A stretch of 32,876 nucleotides of DNA, from the NCBI GenBank assembly GCA_017630405.1, contig JAGBVH010000025.1, forward strand, positions 76,352 through 109,227, written 5' to 3'. The position numbers and the translations under genes are program-made. Source of the stretch: Alphaproteobacteria bacterium. Its GTDB lineage: Bacteria > Pseudomonadota > Alphaproteobacteria > Rs-D84. The notes beneath the pieces were generated by a model, which was given only the letters and a program-made list of their open reading frames with translations, searched no databases and was not told the DNA's origin. This document shows, one piece after another, positions 21,136-28,546 of the stretch; positions within the stretch are counted from its first letter, which is position 1, and each line of letters starts with the position of its first letter.

Positions 21136-21164
21136 ATTATAAGAATTTAAGCGGCACACCGCAA
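21136..21164 (-). promoter_or_regulatory. Promoter of thrS
   Basis: TTGCGG (21159-21164) and a perfect TATAAT (21136-21141) spaced by 17 bases; predicted leader ~35 bases, too short for a long attenuator. This is the best two-box promoter in the window. Confidence 0.78.
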
Positions 21165-21270
21165 TAGAATTTACACCCCCAAAGGGGTTGTAGTAGTTGT
21201 TGTAAAGAATACATAAATCTGTTTCATGTCTTATATCATACGCCCATATTCCCACAAAATCAAGAGATAT

Positions 21271-21342
21271 AATTCCCCTCCCACGGAGGGGGATAGTGGC
21301 TATGCCACCGAGGATGGTATTCCCATCCATGGGAGGGGAATT
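21271..21342. repeat. Palindromic element with two internal hairpins
   Basis: Outer 13-bp perfect inverted repeats (aattcccctccca at 21271-21283, complement at 21330-21342) enclose hairpins gtggc-tat-gccac (21296-21308) and ggatgg/ccatcc (21312-21328). It ends at the stop codon of the Cys-rich gene. A related, longer element lies at 32272-32386. The rest of 21095-21343 holds the thrS promoter and a short cccc/gggg hairpin at ~21174-21187; I see no gene there. Confidence 0.75.
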
Positions 21343-21690
21343 CTACCGTACCTTGCTGTGCTTACAGGTTGCACGACACCACGCCAAAGCGCCTTGATAC
21401 AAACAATCTGCATTCCATATTTCAATCATCGTTTCTGATTCAAGAATTGTTGCAGTGTTAGCAGCCGACAAACCACAACCATACAGTTTCACACCATCTG
21501 CATACATTACCGGTTTAACATAAAAGTTCTGCTTACCGCCTTCGGGCATAAACTTTTCATCTCTTACATTTAACTGCATAGAAAGTTTGCAATGCGTGTC
21601 ACAACCGTTACAACATAAATCTTCCGGCAACTTAGGCTTTGGCCATTCGCAATCGCTTATATCTTTTGCAACATTACGTTCATACGACAT
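21343..21690 (-). CDS. Cys-rich paralogue A (115 aa), unknown function
   Basis: I do not recognise the family. The product has a CCxGCxxHC cluster (C26, C27, C30, C34 after LPEDL) and ends with WCRATCKHSKVR. Between them lie FYVKPVMYADGVKLYGCGL-like strands. It has no signal peptide or membrane helix. The downstream neighbour at 21748-22050 is a paralogue sharing both clusters and VMYA. Start chosen at ATG 21690 (MSYERN) with RBS aaagga; an in-frame extension of 16 residues upstream has no RBS. The pattern suggests a metal- or Fe-S-binding small protein, but that is inference. Confidence 0.75.
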   Translation of the reverse strand: MSYERNVAKDISDCEWPKPKLPEDLCCNGCDTHCKLSMQLNVRDEKFMPEGGKQNFYVKPVMYADGVKLYGCGLSAANTATILESETMIEIWNADCLYQGALAWCRATCKHSKVR

Positions 21691-21747
21691 AACACATCCT
21701 TTTTTAATTATTAGACCTTTACACCCTCGCCCCCGCAAATTTATAAA

Positions 21748-22050
21748 TTAACGCATCTTGCTGTGCTTACAGGTTTTTCGGCACCACTTCAGCGCAATCT
21801 TGTGGGCCATGGTAATGCTGTCCGGCACAGGTTCCGCAAAAACCAACCTTACATCCCCTGCATACATTACCACATCAATAAATGTTTCCTTTTTAAAACC
21901 AGGCTTCACAAAAGCATCATACACAATAAACTTGGCAGATAATTGACAATGTTCCGCGCACCCGTCACAACATAAATCATGTGGCATCACATCCACTGGT
22001 TTGCGCATCATGTCATATGAATAACCAAAAAAATCCTTTTCATACGGCAT
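21748..22050 (-). CDS. Cys-rich paralogue B (100 aa), unknown function
   Basis: The product starts MPYEKDFFGYS, carries CCDGCAEHC (C27, C28, C31, C35), DVVMYAGDVRL, and ends KWCRKTCKHSKMR. It aligns end to end with the 115-aa protein at 21343-21690, including the leader: both have AAAGG then TGTG before the ATG. It probably arose by tandem duplication. Start is ATG 22050; a GTG two codons earlier is less likely by analogy. It lies 13 bases after the hemolysin III gene and likely belongs to that operon. Confidence 0.75.
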   Translation of the reverse strand: MPYEKDFFGYSYDMMRKPVDVMPHDLCCDGCAEHCQLSAKFIVYDAFVKPGFKKETFIDVVMYAGDVRLVFAEPVPDSITMAHKIALKWCRKTCKHSKMR

Positions 22051-22063
22051 AAGCACACAACCT

Positions 22064-22801
22064 TTACAAATCTAAAATACACCCAAACAGCACCGCAAAG
22101 AAGAAGCACACACTGCCCCCGATTACAAACAGGTGCCAAACCGCATGTGAAAACTTCATCCGCCGCCACAGATAGAATATCACACCAATCGTGTACGACA
22201 ATCCACCCGCCAAAATAAACCACAATCCGCGCACAGGAATATTTGCAATCATCGCCGGCAATATAAACAACAGCGCCCACCCCATCGCGACATACAGTCC
22301 AACCATCCATCTTGGTTGCTGCTTTGGATTACGGATTTTCATATATGACCCAAACAATACAATCCCCCACAGAATTGCGAACACAACCCAACCAATCAAA
22401 CCGCGCAAATTCACCAACAAAAATGGCGTATAAGTTCCCGCAATAAGCGCATAAATCGCAACACTGTCCCAAACTTCAAAAAAACACTCGTGCTTTTTAC
22501 CAATTGTCGCATGGCACATTGTCGAACCGAAATAAAGCGTAATCATTGTCACGCCAAAAATAGCGCAAGACACAATCGCCCAAGGATCGCCCTTGATTCC
22601 CGCAAAGACCGTTAACAAAGTCAAGGCCGCAATGGCAAGTCCAATACCAATACCATGTGTTAAAATATTCACAATTTCTTCGGCGTGTGTGGATGGTTTT
22701 TCCCAGCGGAACAATCCAGTTGCACGCAGAACCTTTAATAATTTTGACGCATGTTCATCTTTCTTAACGGCCTTGATTCTGGCTAGCTTTGACTGTGTCA
22801 T
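22064..22801 (-). CDS. Hemolysin III / PAQR-family seven-helix membrane protein
   Basis: The 245-residue integral membrane protein shows the HlyIII/PAQR motifs: EEIVNILTHGIG (42-53), S93-x3-H97 in GSTMCHA, D112 before helix 3, GTYTPFLLV, and H219-x3-H223 in SHAVWHLFVIGG. These Ser/His/Asp residues form the zinc site of PAQR proteins, which act as putative hydrolases; YqfA is the E. coli relative. The N-terminal ~35 residues are a basic cytoplasmic tail, longer than usual. The ATG overlaps the gltX stop (ATGA). Confidence 0.9.
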   Translation of the reverse strand: MTQSKLARIKAVKKDEHASKLLKVLRATGLFRWEKPSTHAEEIVNILTHGIGIGLAIAALTLLTVFAGIKGDPWAIVSCAIFGVTMITLYFGSTMCHATIGKKHECFFEVWDSVAIYALIAGTYTPFLLVNLRGLIGWVVFAILWGIVLFGSYMKIRNPKQQPRWMVGLYVAMGWALLFILPAMIANIPVRGLWFILAGGLSYTIGVIFYLWRRMKFSHAVWHLFVIGGSVCFFFAVLFGCILDL

Positions 22802-24387
22802 TTAATCGCCTCCTCGATTCGTTTAATTACACGCGTGCCCCCCATAACCGACATAATTGAATACAAATCTGGTGTGTTTGTACGCCCCGATAATGCCACA
22901 CGCAAATTCATCGCCACATCACCATTTTTAACACCCAACGATTCGGCCACCGCAACAATTTTTGCCCACCAAGTGTCCTTGTCATCGTCTGGATTATATG
23001 TCGCCAAGAATGCGCGCAACACATCCCGATTAAATTCATATTCAGAATTTGGAACAAACAATTCATCCCAGAAGAACGCAACATTTTCCAATGTCTGGGA
23101 CCAAGTGATAAAGTCCTTGCGTACACGCTTTGGATTATCACGTTCGATACCCAACACACCGGTCAAGTATGCCACATCCGCAACCTGCATTTTGTTAACA
23201 TCGGTACCATATTCATTTGCCCATGTAACAACACGATTAACCAATTCTGGCACCGGCAACGAACCAATAAATTCTTTGGCCCACCATTCCAGTTTATCTG
23301 TATTAAACAGTGCACTGCTGGTTGGTATTTTTTTTACACGCAAATCATAATTCCAAATTGTTGTATCCGGCTTTTTATTTTTTTCTTCTTCAAAACCAGA
23401 CGCCACAATATTATACAGATAATTCAACACAGCTTCTATCGGCCAACCCGCGGTCAAATAATGCATTGTATTTGCTTCTGGATCTGTGCGTTTGGACAGC
23501 TTGCGCGAATTACCAGTCTGCTCATCTAATTTATTAATTGTCGCAACATGGATATATTCTGGATTTTTCCATCCCATCATACGAAACAACTGCAAGTGCA
23601 AATTTAATGAAGACAACCATTCTTCACCGCGTTGCACCAGTGTTGTATGCATAAAATGATCATCGCACAAATGAGCAAAATGATATGTTGGCAAACCATC
23701 ATTTGATTTAATCAAAACAATATCTTCTTCATTTTCCGGAAAAGCCAAACGTCCACGAACCTTATCATTATAAAAGATTTTATTTTCTTTATTACCCATT
23801 GAATATAAACGAATCGATGGCACTTCGCCATTATCTAGATGCGCGATAATTTCTTCTTCGGTTAAATCACGGTCACGTGCAAATTCGCCATAGATACCAG
23901 TTGCGAAACCAGCCGCTTTTTGATTTTCACGAATTTTATCCATATCTTCTGCCGACAAGAAACAAGGATACGCCAACCCCTTTTCCAACAATTCTGCAAC
24001 AACACTGTGATAAATATCTTTACGTTCTGATTGATAATAAGAACCATATTCACCGCCATATGTCGGGCCTTCGTCTGGTTGCAAACCGAACGCATCGGCA
24101 CATTTTAAGATAACATCAACCGCGCCCTGCACTTCTCGTTTTGTATCCGTATCCTCAATACGCAACATAAACACACCATCTGATTGTTGCGCCAGTTTTT
24201 TTGCGATCATCATTTGATAAAGTGTACCCAAATGCATAAACCCAGTTGGACTGGGGGCAACACGTGTCACCATTGCGCCATCGCCCAGATTACGGGCCGG
24301 AAACTTTTCTTCCAGTTCTGCAACAGTATATTTTGGTGCACCGCCCAATACGCGTGCGATTAAATCTTTTGATAAACCATTTCTCAT
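22798..24387 (-). CDS. gltX: Glutamyl-tRNA synthetase, long N-terminal form
   Basis: A class I GluRS of 529 residues with signature HLGT (52-55 in APSPTGFMHLGTL), RIEDTD (76-81) and KLSKR (296-300). About 42 residues precede the first core strand, whereas common GluRS proteins begin within a few residues of it; the wording (AELEEKFPARNLGDGAMVTRVAPSPTG) resembles clostridial-type long GluRS. A ~25-residue insert (EEEKNKKPDTTIWNYD) also fits that type. ATG 24387 is chosen because it overlaps the GNAT stop (ATGA) and has an AGGG upstream. With GatB present, the enzyme may be non-discriminating or specific for tRNA-Gln. Confidence 0.93.
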   Translation of the reverse strand: MRNGLSKDLIARVLGGAPKYTVAELEEKFPARNLGDGAMVTRVAPSPTGFMHLGTLYQMMIAKKLAQQSDGVFMLRIEDTDTKREVQGAVDVILKCADAFGLQPDEGPTYGGEYGSYYQSERKDIYHSVVAELLEKGLAYPCFLSAEDMDKIRENQKAAGFATGIYGEFARDRDLTEEEIIAHLDNGEVPSIRLYSMGNKENKIFYNDKVRGRLAFPENEEDIVLIKSNDGLPTYHFAHLCDDHFMHTTLVQRGEEWLSSLNLHLQLFRMMGWKNPEYIHVATINKLDEQTGNSRKLSKRTDPEANTMHYLTAGWPIEAVLNYLYNIVASGFEEEKNKKPDTTIWNYDLRVKKIPTSSALFNTDKLEWWAKEFIGSLPVPELVNRVVTWANEYGTDVNKMQVADVAYLTGVLGIERDNPKRVRKDFITWSQTLENVAFFWDELFVPNSEYEFNRDVLRAFLATYNPDDDKDTWWAKIVAVAESLGVKNGDVAMNLRVALSGRTNTPDLYSIMSVMGGTRVIKRIEEAIK

Positions 24388-24944
24388 TTTTGTTTCCCTT
24401 TTTCCCATTCTGATTTCAATTTTGAATACTCACAATTATCATGTATTGAACCATCTGGATACACAACATCCTGACGACAAACTGCATCCAATTTATACCC
24501 ATGACGTTCTGCAACCTTACGACTAGGCATATTGTCACCTGCACAATTTATAATTAATTTACGCATATTCAAATCTTCAAACCCCAGTCTTTCAATCTCT
24601 GGTAACACATAACTAACGACACCTTTTCCGCGCGCTTCTTTTCTTAACCAATAACCAATACTACCAACACCATGCTTCCACCCAATATTCGAGAAACCAA
24701 CCTGTCCTAATAATTTTTTATTCTCGTAAACATAATACATACACGACTTTTCATTGGTTTCATTTTCAACCATCTCTAGCAGAACTTCTTCCACCCTTTT
24801 TGGCAATCCATTTGGAACCCAAAAAAACATAGCTGCAACATCTGTGTTATAAATATCAAAGACCTCCTGCGCCAATGAAATAGATGCAGGCAACAATTTT
24901 AGTTGATATTTTCCAACTATTAAATCTTTTGGAAAATCTTTCAT
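24384..24944 (-). CDS. GNAT acetyltransferase, RimJ/RimL type
   Basis: The 186-residue product has the Acetyltransf_3 pattern: KYQLKLLPAS at the start, FWVPNGLPKRVEEVLLE, the beta-4 strand GSIGYWLRKEARGKG with the acetyl-CoA loop R-G-K-G, then LNMRKLIINCAGDNMPSRKVAERHGYKLD with the conserved N-x-x-S. This is the family of ribosomal-protein and small-molecule N-acetyltransferases; the substrate is unknown. Start is ATG 24944 with RBS aagga; 29 upstream in-frame residues would overlap the trmB promoter and coding start. It heads the GNAT-gltX-hlyIII operon. Confidence 0.88.
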   Translation of the reverse strand: MKDFPKDLIVGKYQLKLLPASISLAQEVFDIYNTDVAAMFFWVPNGLPKRVEEVLLEMVENETNEKSCMYYVYENKKLLGQVGFSNIGWKHGVGSIGYWLRKEARGKGVVSYVLPEIERLGFEDLNMRKLIINCAGDNMPSRKVAERHGYKLDAVCRQDVVYPDGSIHDNCEYSKLKSEWEKGKQK

Positions 24945-24957
24945 TTCTATATATTCC

Positions 24958-24986
24958 TTGTGTTTTACAAAACCCAATTCTATACT
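24958..24986 (+). promoter_or_regulatory. Promoter of trmB, placing the start site at the ATG
   Basis: TTGTGT (24958-24963), 17-base spacer, TATACT (24981-24986). Only six bases separate the -10 from the ATG at 24993, so transcription should begin at or next to the A of ATG. No Shine-Dalgarno exists. It indicates a leaderless mRNA. Confidence 0.72.
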
Positions 24987-24992
24987 AAAACT

Positions 24993-25613
24993 ATGGAAAT
25001 ACAAGAAATAAGAACATTTGGACGCCGTCACGGCAAAAAATTATCAGCCCGCCAAAATTGGCTGGTTGAAAACCTGTTACCAACCCTAAAACCAACCGCT
25101 GGCGACATACTTGAAATTGGCTTTGGCGCGGGCGAACATGTACGCGACCTGGCGCGCGAAAATCCAGATAAAATCATCATCGGGGCCGAACCATTTATGA
25201 ACGGCGTGGCCAGCCTGCTGTCCGCAATTACCGACGAAAAAACGAATCGAATTTTGGATGAATATGCGGGAATTCGCATTTGGGCGGATGATGTTCGTGA
25301 CTTTCTGCGTGGGACCGATTCGAAATTCAATCAAATCTGGGTCTTGCACCCCGACCCTTGGCCCAAGGCCAAACATGAAAAACGCCGTCTGCTGTCCGCG
25401 GAATTTTTGAACACATTATCCAAATACCTGACCGATACCGGTGAAATAATTATCGGAACAGACCACTGGGAATACTTTGATTGGATTTTGGAACAAATCA
25501 AGGAAACCGACCTGAACGCATCCATACCAGATATGGAAGTCATTCAAACGCGTTATCAACATAAAAACAAGGCGGGCACAACCGCACCAAAATATCTGGT
25601 CCTGACGAACTAG
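24993..25613 (+). CDS. trmB: tRNA (guanine-N7-)-methyltransferase TrmB
   Basis: TrmB methylates G46 of tRNAs using SAM. The 206-residue product has RRHGKKLSARQNWL, the SAM motif EIGFGAGEH (41-49), GAEPFMNGV, the family signature LHPDPWPKAKHEKRR near 115-130, and TDHWEYFDW. Start ATG 24993 follows the promoter -10 by six bases and gives the family-standard N-terminus; an upstream in-frame TTG at 24960 would lie in the promoter. Its stop shares CTAG with the stop of the convergent gene at 25610. Confidence 0.94.
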   Translation: MEIQEIRTFGRRHGKKLSARQNWLVENLLPTLKPTAGDILEIGFGAGEHVRDLARENPDKIIIGAEPFMNGVASLLSAITDEKTNRILDEYAGIRIWADDVRDFLRGTDSKFNQIWVLHPDPWPKAKHEKRRLLSAEFLNTLSKYLTDTGEIIIGTDHWEYFDWILEQIKETDLNASIPDMEVIQTRYQHKNKAGTTAPKYLVLTN

Positions 25614-26284
25614 ACATTTACAAAGAATTTTACTTTTTTTGCCAGCTCTGGACGAATCGATTCTACCAGTCGTTTAGCCTGCTCTATACGCATAAAATCC
25701 GCCCCAAAATAGAAATGAAGCGCGCCATTAAAATCCGCATCCCATGTATTTAACAAACCGTACAACCGACCAACAAAATCAGATTTATTACCATCATCAC
25801 GGGTCATAAACAGAACCAATGAAGACGCATTTATTTTTTTCAATTCTTCGAATAATTCATTGTAATTTTCCGCATCAATTTCGCATATATCAACACCGAT
25901 ACTTAAATACTTGTTAAAGAACAAATCATCGCGTATCACATGTGTCTGTTCCACCAAATTGGATAACGCGCCATACGGCAAAAATACCTGCGCCCCACTG
26001 CCCCCATTTTTGAACATTGCATTGATACGCACTGTCACATCAGAAATCTGTTCTTCGGTAATTTTAATATCAGGAAAATAAAATCGCCCCATTATTTTAA
26101 CATTTTCTTTTTCCAGCCAAGGCCACAACACGCGCACCGCATCCGGCACAACGGACAAAATATCCACACCGCGTTCCGCGACCATCTGTGCCACCTGGGC
26201 CAATTCCCCAGAATCCGAATCGCCCCCACACCACACAACGGCTGCATCACCCAGTTCTTGAAAAATGAGACTTTTATCAATCAT
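25610..26284 (-). CDS. Cytoplasmic protein of unknown function (224 aa)
   Basis: I do not recognise it. The product lacks a signal peptide or membrane helix and shows alternating strand/helix text: AAVVWCGGDSDSGELAQV, GVDILSVVPDAVRVLWPW, SLVLFMTRDDGNKSDFVG, and a C-terminal AKKVKFFVNV. The alternation suggests an alpha/beta (possibly barrel-like) fold. Start ATG 26284 is chosen because an extended -10 (TGA-TAAAGT, 26295-26303) ends 10 bases upstream; the ORF could extend 47 codons further but would overlap the divergent gene. The gene is convergent with trmB (overlapping stops) and divergent from the 26328 operon. Confidence 0.72.
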   Translation of the reverse strand: MIDKSLIFQELGDAAVVWCGGDSDSGELAQVAQMVAERGVDILSVVPDAVRVLWPWLEKENVKIMGRFYFPDIKITEEQISDVTVRINAMFKNGGSGAQVFLPYGALSNLVEQTHVIRDDLFFNKYLSIGVDICEIDAENYNELFEELKKINASSLVLFMTRDDGNKSDFVGRLYGLLNTWDADFNGALHFYFGADFMRIEQAKRLVESIRPELAKKVKFFVNV

Positions 26285-26294
26285 AGTACTTTTT

Positions 26295-26318
26295 ACTTTA
26301 TCACAAATATGATACAAT
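26295..26318. promoter_or_regulatory. Divergent -10 boxes of the 25610 gene (-) and the 26328 operon (+)
   Basis: Within 43 bases between the two start codons lie TGA-TACAAT on + (hexamer 26313-26318, nine bases before ATG 26328) and TGA-TAAAGT on - (26295-26303, ten bases before ATG 26284). Neither gene has a Shine-Dalgarno, so both mRNAs could be leaderless or nearly so, and the promoters would compete. Confidence 0.55.
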
Positions 26319-26327
26319 ATAAATACA

Positions 26328-27380
26328 ATGAAGAACAAATTTGATAAATTTTTATTTGCCTTTTTATGGCTGACTGTATGTGTACTGGGCATGACCTTTT
26401 GGTTCAACAGCCAGTATGGATTCAACCTTTTTTACGGCGCGCACTGGCGGCATCTTGCGTATATGCAGGCATCCCAAGCACCTGTAAACCCAATGTTCTA
26501 TGTTTCATTGGTGGTTGGCGCGGTTATAATTCTTTTCGGCCTGCACACTATTGTAAAGCCACAACTGCGTAAAATCAAATTACCAATTCGTGATACTAAG
26601 CCCTTGGACACACCACAACCATCCAGACCAGAATCACCAGTTGTACAAACCGCGCCAAGTGAACAACCACAACCTCAAACACCGGCACAAAATATTACAC
26701 AGCACACACCAGTCGCAGCACCGGTCACACCACAGCCCACAGCACAGATTATCACACCACCCGCACAGGCACCTGTTATCCCTGAACCCGAGGCTGCGCA
26801 ACCAAATCCAAACGTTCCACATATGGCACCTGCGTTAACACGCCCACCGCGTCTTAACACATCAGCAATAACACCTATATTCCAGCCGCCACAACAAACA
26901 GCTACACCAAGTGCCGCACCAACGGCATCGGTACCACCGGCCACCCAACCGGCACAACAGTCATCAGAACAATGGGCCGAAATTCCGGAAATGTTTGAAA
27001 AGGCGGGCTATACAATTAAACCAAACATCGCCGTTGGAAACACAAAAAGTGCGGTTTTGGCATTGGGTGCAAACGAAACCCTGTGGATTGGTGCGGTTGG
27101 TGTCACAACATCGGACCTGCAGAACACAATCAACAAACTGGAACAAATCTTTGATGACATATTGGATGACATAGAAATAAATATAAACAGCTTTGTGGTC
27201 AACGCACGCGATGCTGCCAACCCAGAAGAACCAGACATCCAGTTATTTGATTCAATGTCCGAACTACGCGAATTTATATCGGCCAACCCGAATCCAGAAT
27301 TATCGGACAGCGAAAAGGAAAACTTTGAAGCGTTTTCAACATTTATTTCAACAGTTATTGACTACATAGGGATAATGTAA
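26328..27380 (+). CDS. Two-helix membrane protein with Pro-rich linker and conserved-looking C-terminal domain, unknown
   Basis: The 350-residue product has membrane helices at ~7-26 and ~56-77 separated by a short loop with aromatic residues (QYGFNLFYGAHW), then a Pro/Gln/Ala/Thr-rich, probably disordered region (~90-215), then a compact acidic domain (~216-350: WAEIPEMFEKAGYTIKPNIA, LALGANETLWIGAVGV, LEQIFDDILDDIEININSF). I cannot name the family. Topology places the linker and the C-terminal domain on one side of the membrane. Its stop overlaps the next ATG (TAATG). It leads a four-gene operon. Confidence 0.8.
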   Translation: MKNKFDKFLFAFLWLTVCVLGMTFWFNSQYGFNLFYGAHWRHLAYMQASQAPVNPMFYVSLVVGAVIILFGLHTIVKPQLRKIKLPIRDTKPLDTPQPSRPESPVVQTAPSEQPQPQTPAQNITQHTPVAAPVTPQPTAQIITPPAQAPVIPEPEAAQPNPNVPHMAPALTRPPRLNTSAITPIFQPPQQTATPSAAPTASVPPATQPAQQSSEQWAEIPEMFEKAGYTIKPNIAVGNTKSAVLALGANETLWIGAVGVTTSDLQNTINKLEQIFDDILDDIEININSFVVNARDAANPEEPDIQLFDSMSELREFISANPNPELSDSEKENFEAFSTFISTVIDYIGIM

Positions 27381-27883
27381 TGCAACTTACCCAAGACGCA
27401 GCAGAAAGACTTATATCTGACCTTGGTATGAAAGACATGCCACTGATTCAAGTCGCTCCAAAATGCGTTCCTGTATCGATGGGCTGGTACACCACATATC
27501 GCAAACTATGCAAAGAATTTATGTCGTCTTTGACGGACTCGGTGGAAACATTGGCGTTTATGAACCTGCCCCAGGACGAATTTATGAATTTAATTATGGG
27601 CAAATCCGTCCCCCAGAATATGTCTTTTCGTTTTCGCATTCCATTGGTATGGGGTGGGAAACTGGAAGTGGATAATTTATTTATGTGCCATACATTTCCA
27701 TACTCGCATAATCTGGATCGCTTTATAATCTCGCAAAGCGGGAACGAAACAGTATGGTTGCCTAATCCGGCCAAGAAGATATATTTACCAGCGCACACCA
27801 CTGGCGGTGGCGATGGAGGTAACGCAACCGATGACCGACTGTCACAAATTGCGGCCCAGATATCAATTGGGCACGACATCTAG
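27380..27883 (+). CDS. Unknown operon protein (167 aa) with Gly-rich tail
   Basis: I do not recognise it. The product has no signal peptide; a central region reads PQNMSFRFRIPLVWGGKLEV and LFMCHTFPYSHNLDRFI, rich in aromatic and His residues, and the tail is GGGDGGNATDDRL then a short helix. Its ATG overlaps the stop of the membrane protein by one base, implying tight stoichiometric linkage. The following gene is SUKH-like, which in many genomes is an immunity or scaffold domain next to toxins; whether this is a toxin is not shown by the sequence. Confidence 0.75.
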   Translation: MQLTQDAAERLISDLGMKDMPLIQVAPKCVPVSMGWYTTYRKLCKEFMSSLTDSVETLAFMNLPQDEFMNLIMGKSVPQNMSFRFRIPLVWGGKLEVDNLFMCHTFPYSHNLDRFIISQSGNETVWLPNPAKKIYLPAHTTGGGDGGNATDDRLSQIAAQISIGHDI

Positions 27884-27901
27884 TGGGGGGAATACGACAC
27901 A

Positions 27902-28336
27902 ATGACACATAATGAATTTATCACAAATATGAAGTCACGCGGTGCCGTTGCATCATCGGGCGTATCTATGCGCGAAATAACATTGGCCAATGCAGCACTG
28001 CAACAGCGTCGCTGCGCAATGATTCCGGCATTTTTAATGGAACTATACACAATATGCGGCAGCATTTTTCTGGACAGCGGCTATATCTTTGGTCCAATCG
28101 AAGTATCGGAAAATCGCATCTCGCCAATTCCTGGTATTGTTCAAATAAATGATGAAATCGCCCCAATGGGCAAAACCGTTGGCAAGACTATATTTGGTCG
28201 CAATGATTTATTTTGGTTTGCATTTGACGCATTTGGCACTTTCTATATGCTGGACAACCTGACATTAAATACATTACGCAAATACGATGATCCATACAAG
28301 GCTTTGGCCGATTGTTTAATTGCGGGAAAAATATAA
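27902..28336 (+). CDS. SUKH (SMI1/KNR4, YrhA-like) domain protein
   Basis: The 144-residue product has the SUKH outline: an N-terminal helix pair (LANAALQQRRCAMIPAFLMELYTICG), a strand region (SGYIFGPIEV), then FGRNDLFWFAFDAFGTFYML and YDDPYKALADCL, which matches the GxxD-x-Y/F-x-Y-D...F-x-S-F-E-E-L scheme of SMI1/KNR4 proteins. SUKH domains often act as immunity proteins of toxin systems or as adaptor scaffolds. RBS ggggga lies ~10 bases before ATG. The stop overlaps the next ATG (TAATG). The call rests on pattern memory. Confidence 0.6.
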   Translation: MTHNEFITNMKSRGAVASSGVSMREITLANAALQQRRCAMIPAFLMELYTICGSIFLDSGYIFGPIEVSENRISPIPGIVQINDEIAPMGKTVGKTIFGRNDLFWFAFDAFGTFYMLDNLTLNTLRKYDDPYKALADCLIAGKI

Positions 28337-28545
28337 TGAAGAAAATATCTGTATCTTTATCTGGCCATCAAACCAGCATCACACTGGAACCAGAATTTTT
28401 TGACACATTAAAACAAATCGCCACCGCGCGTGGCATATCGGTTGCATCGATAATAAACGAACTTGACCGCACCCGCGCACCCGAAACAAACTTGTCGTCC
28501 GCAATCCGCGTTTGGGTATTACAACAGGTGCTATCTGGCAAATAA
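28336..28545 (+). CDS. Ribbon-helix-helix protein, RHH_4 family (69 aa)
   Basis: The product begins MKKISVSLSGHQTSITLEPEF, then FDTLKQIATARGISVASIIN, an NLSSAIRVWVLQQVL helix and a short end. GH-x-TS-x-x-LE and LSSAIRVxVL are the marks of RHH_4 (PF13467), a short alphaproteobacterial DNA-binding family with MetJ/Arc-type fold. It overlaps the SUKH-like gene by one base. It could autoregulate the operon; that is inference. It ends one base before the convergent ybeY-lnt stop with no terminator. Confidence 0.85.
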   Translation: MKKISVSLSGHQTSITLEPEFFDTLKQIATARGISVASIINELDRTRAPETNLSSAIRVWVLQQVLSGK

Positions 28546-28546
28546 A

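Noticed and set aside
21174..21187. cccc-aaa-gggg hairpin as a terminator
   Set aside because: Short, without a T run, and upstream of the thrS promoter on that strand.
21118..21330. Short ORFs between thrS and the Cys-rich gene
   Set aside because: They run through the thrS promoter and the palindromic element and lack an RBS.
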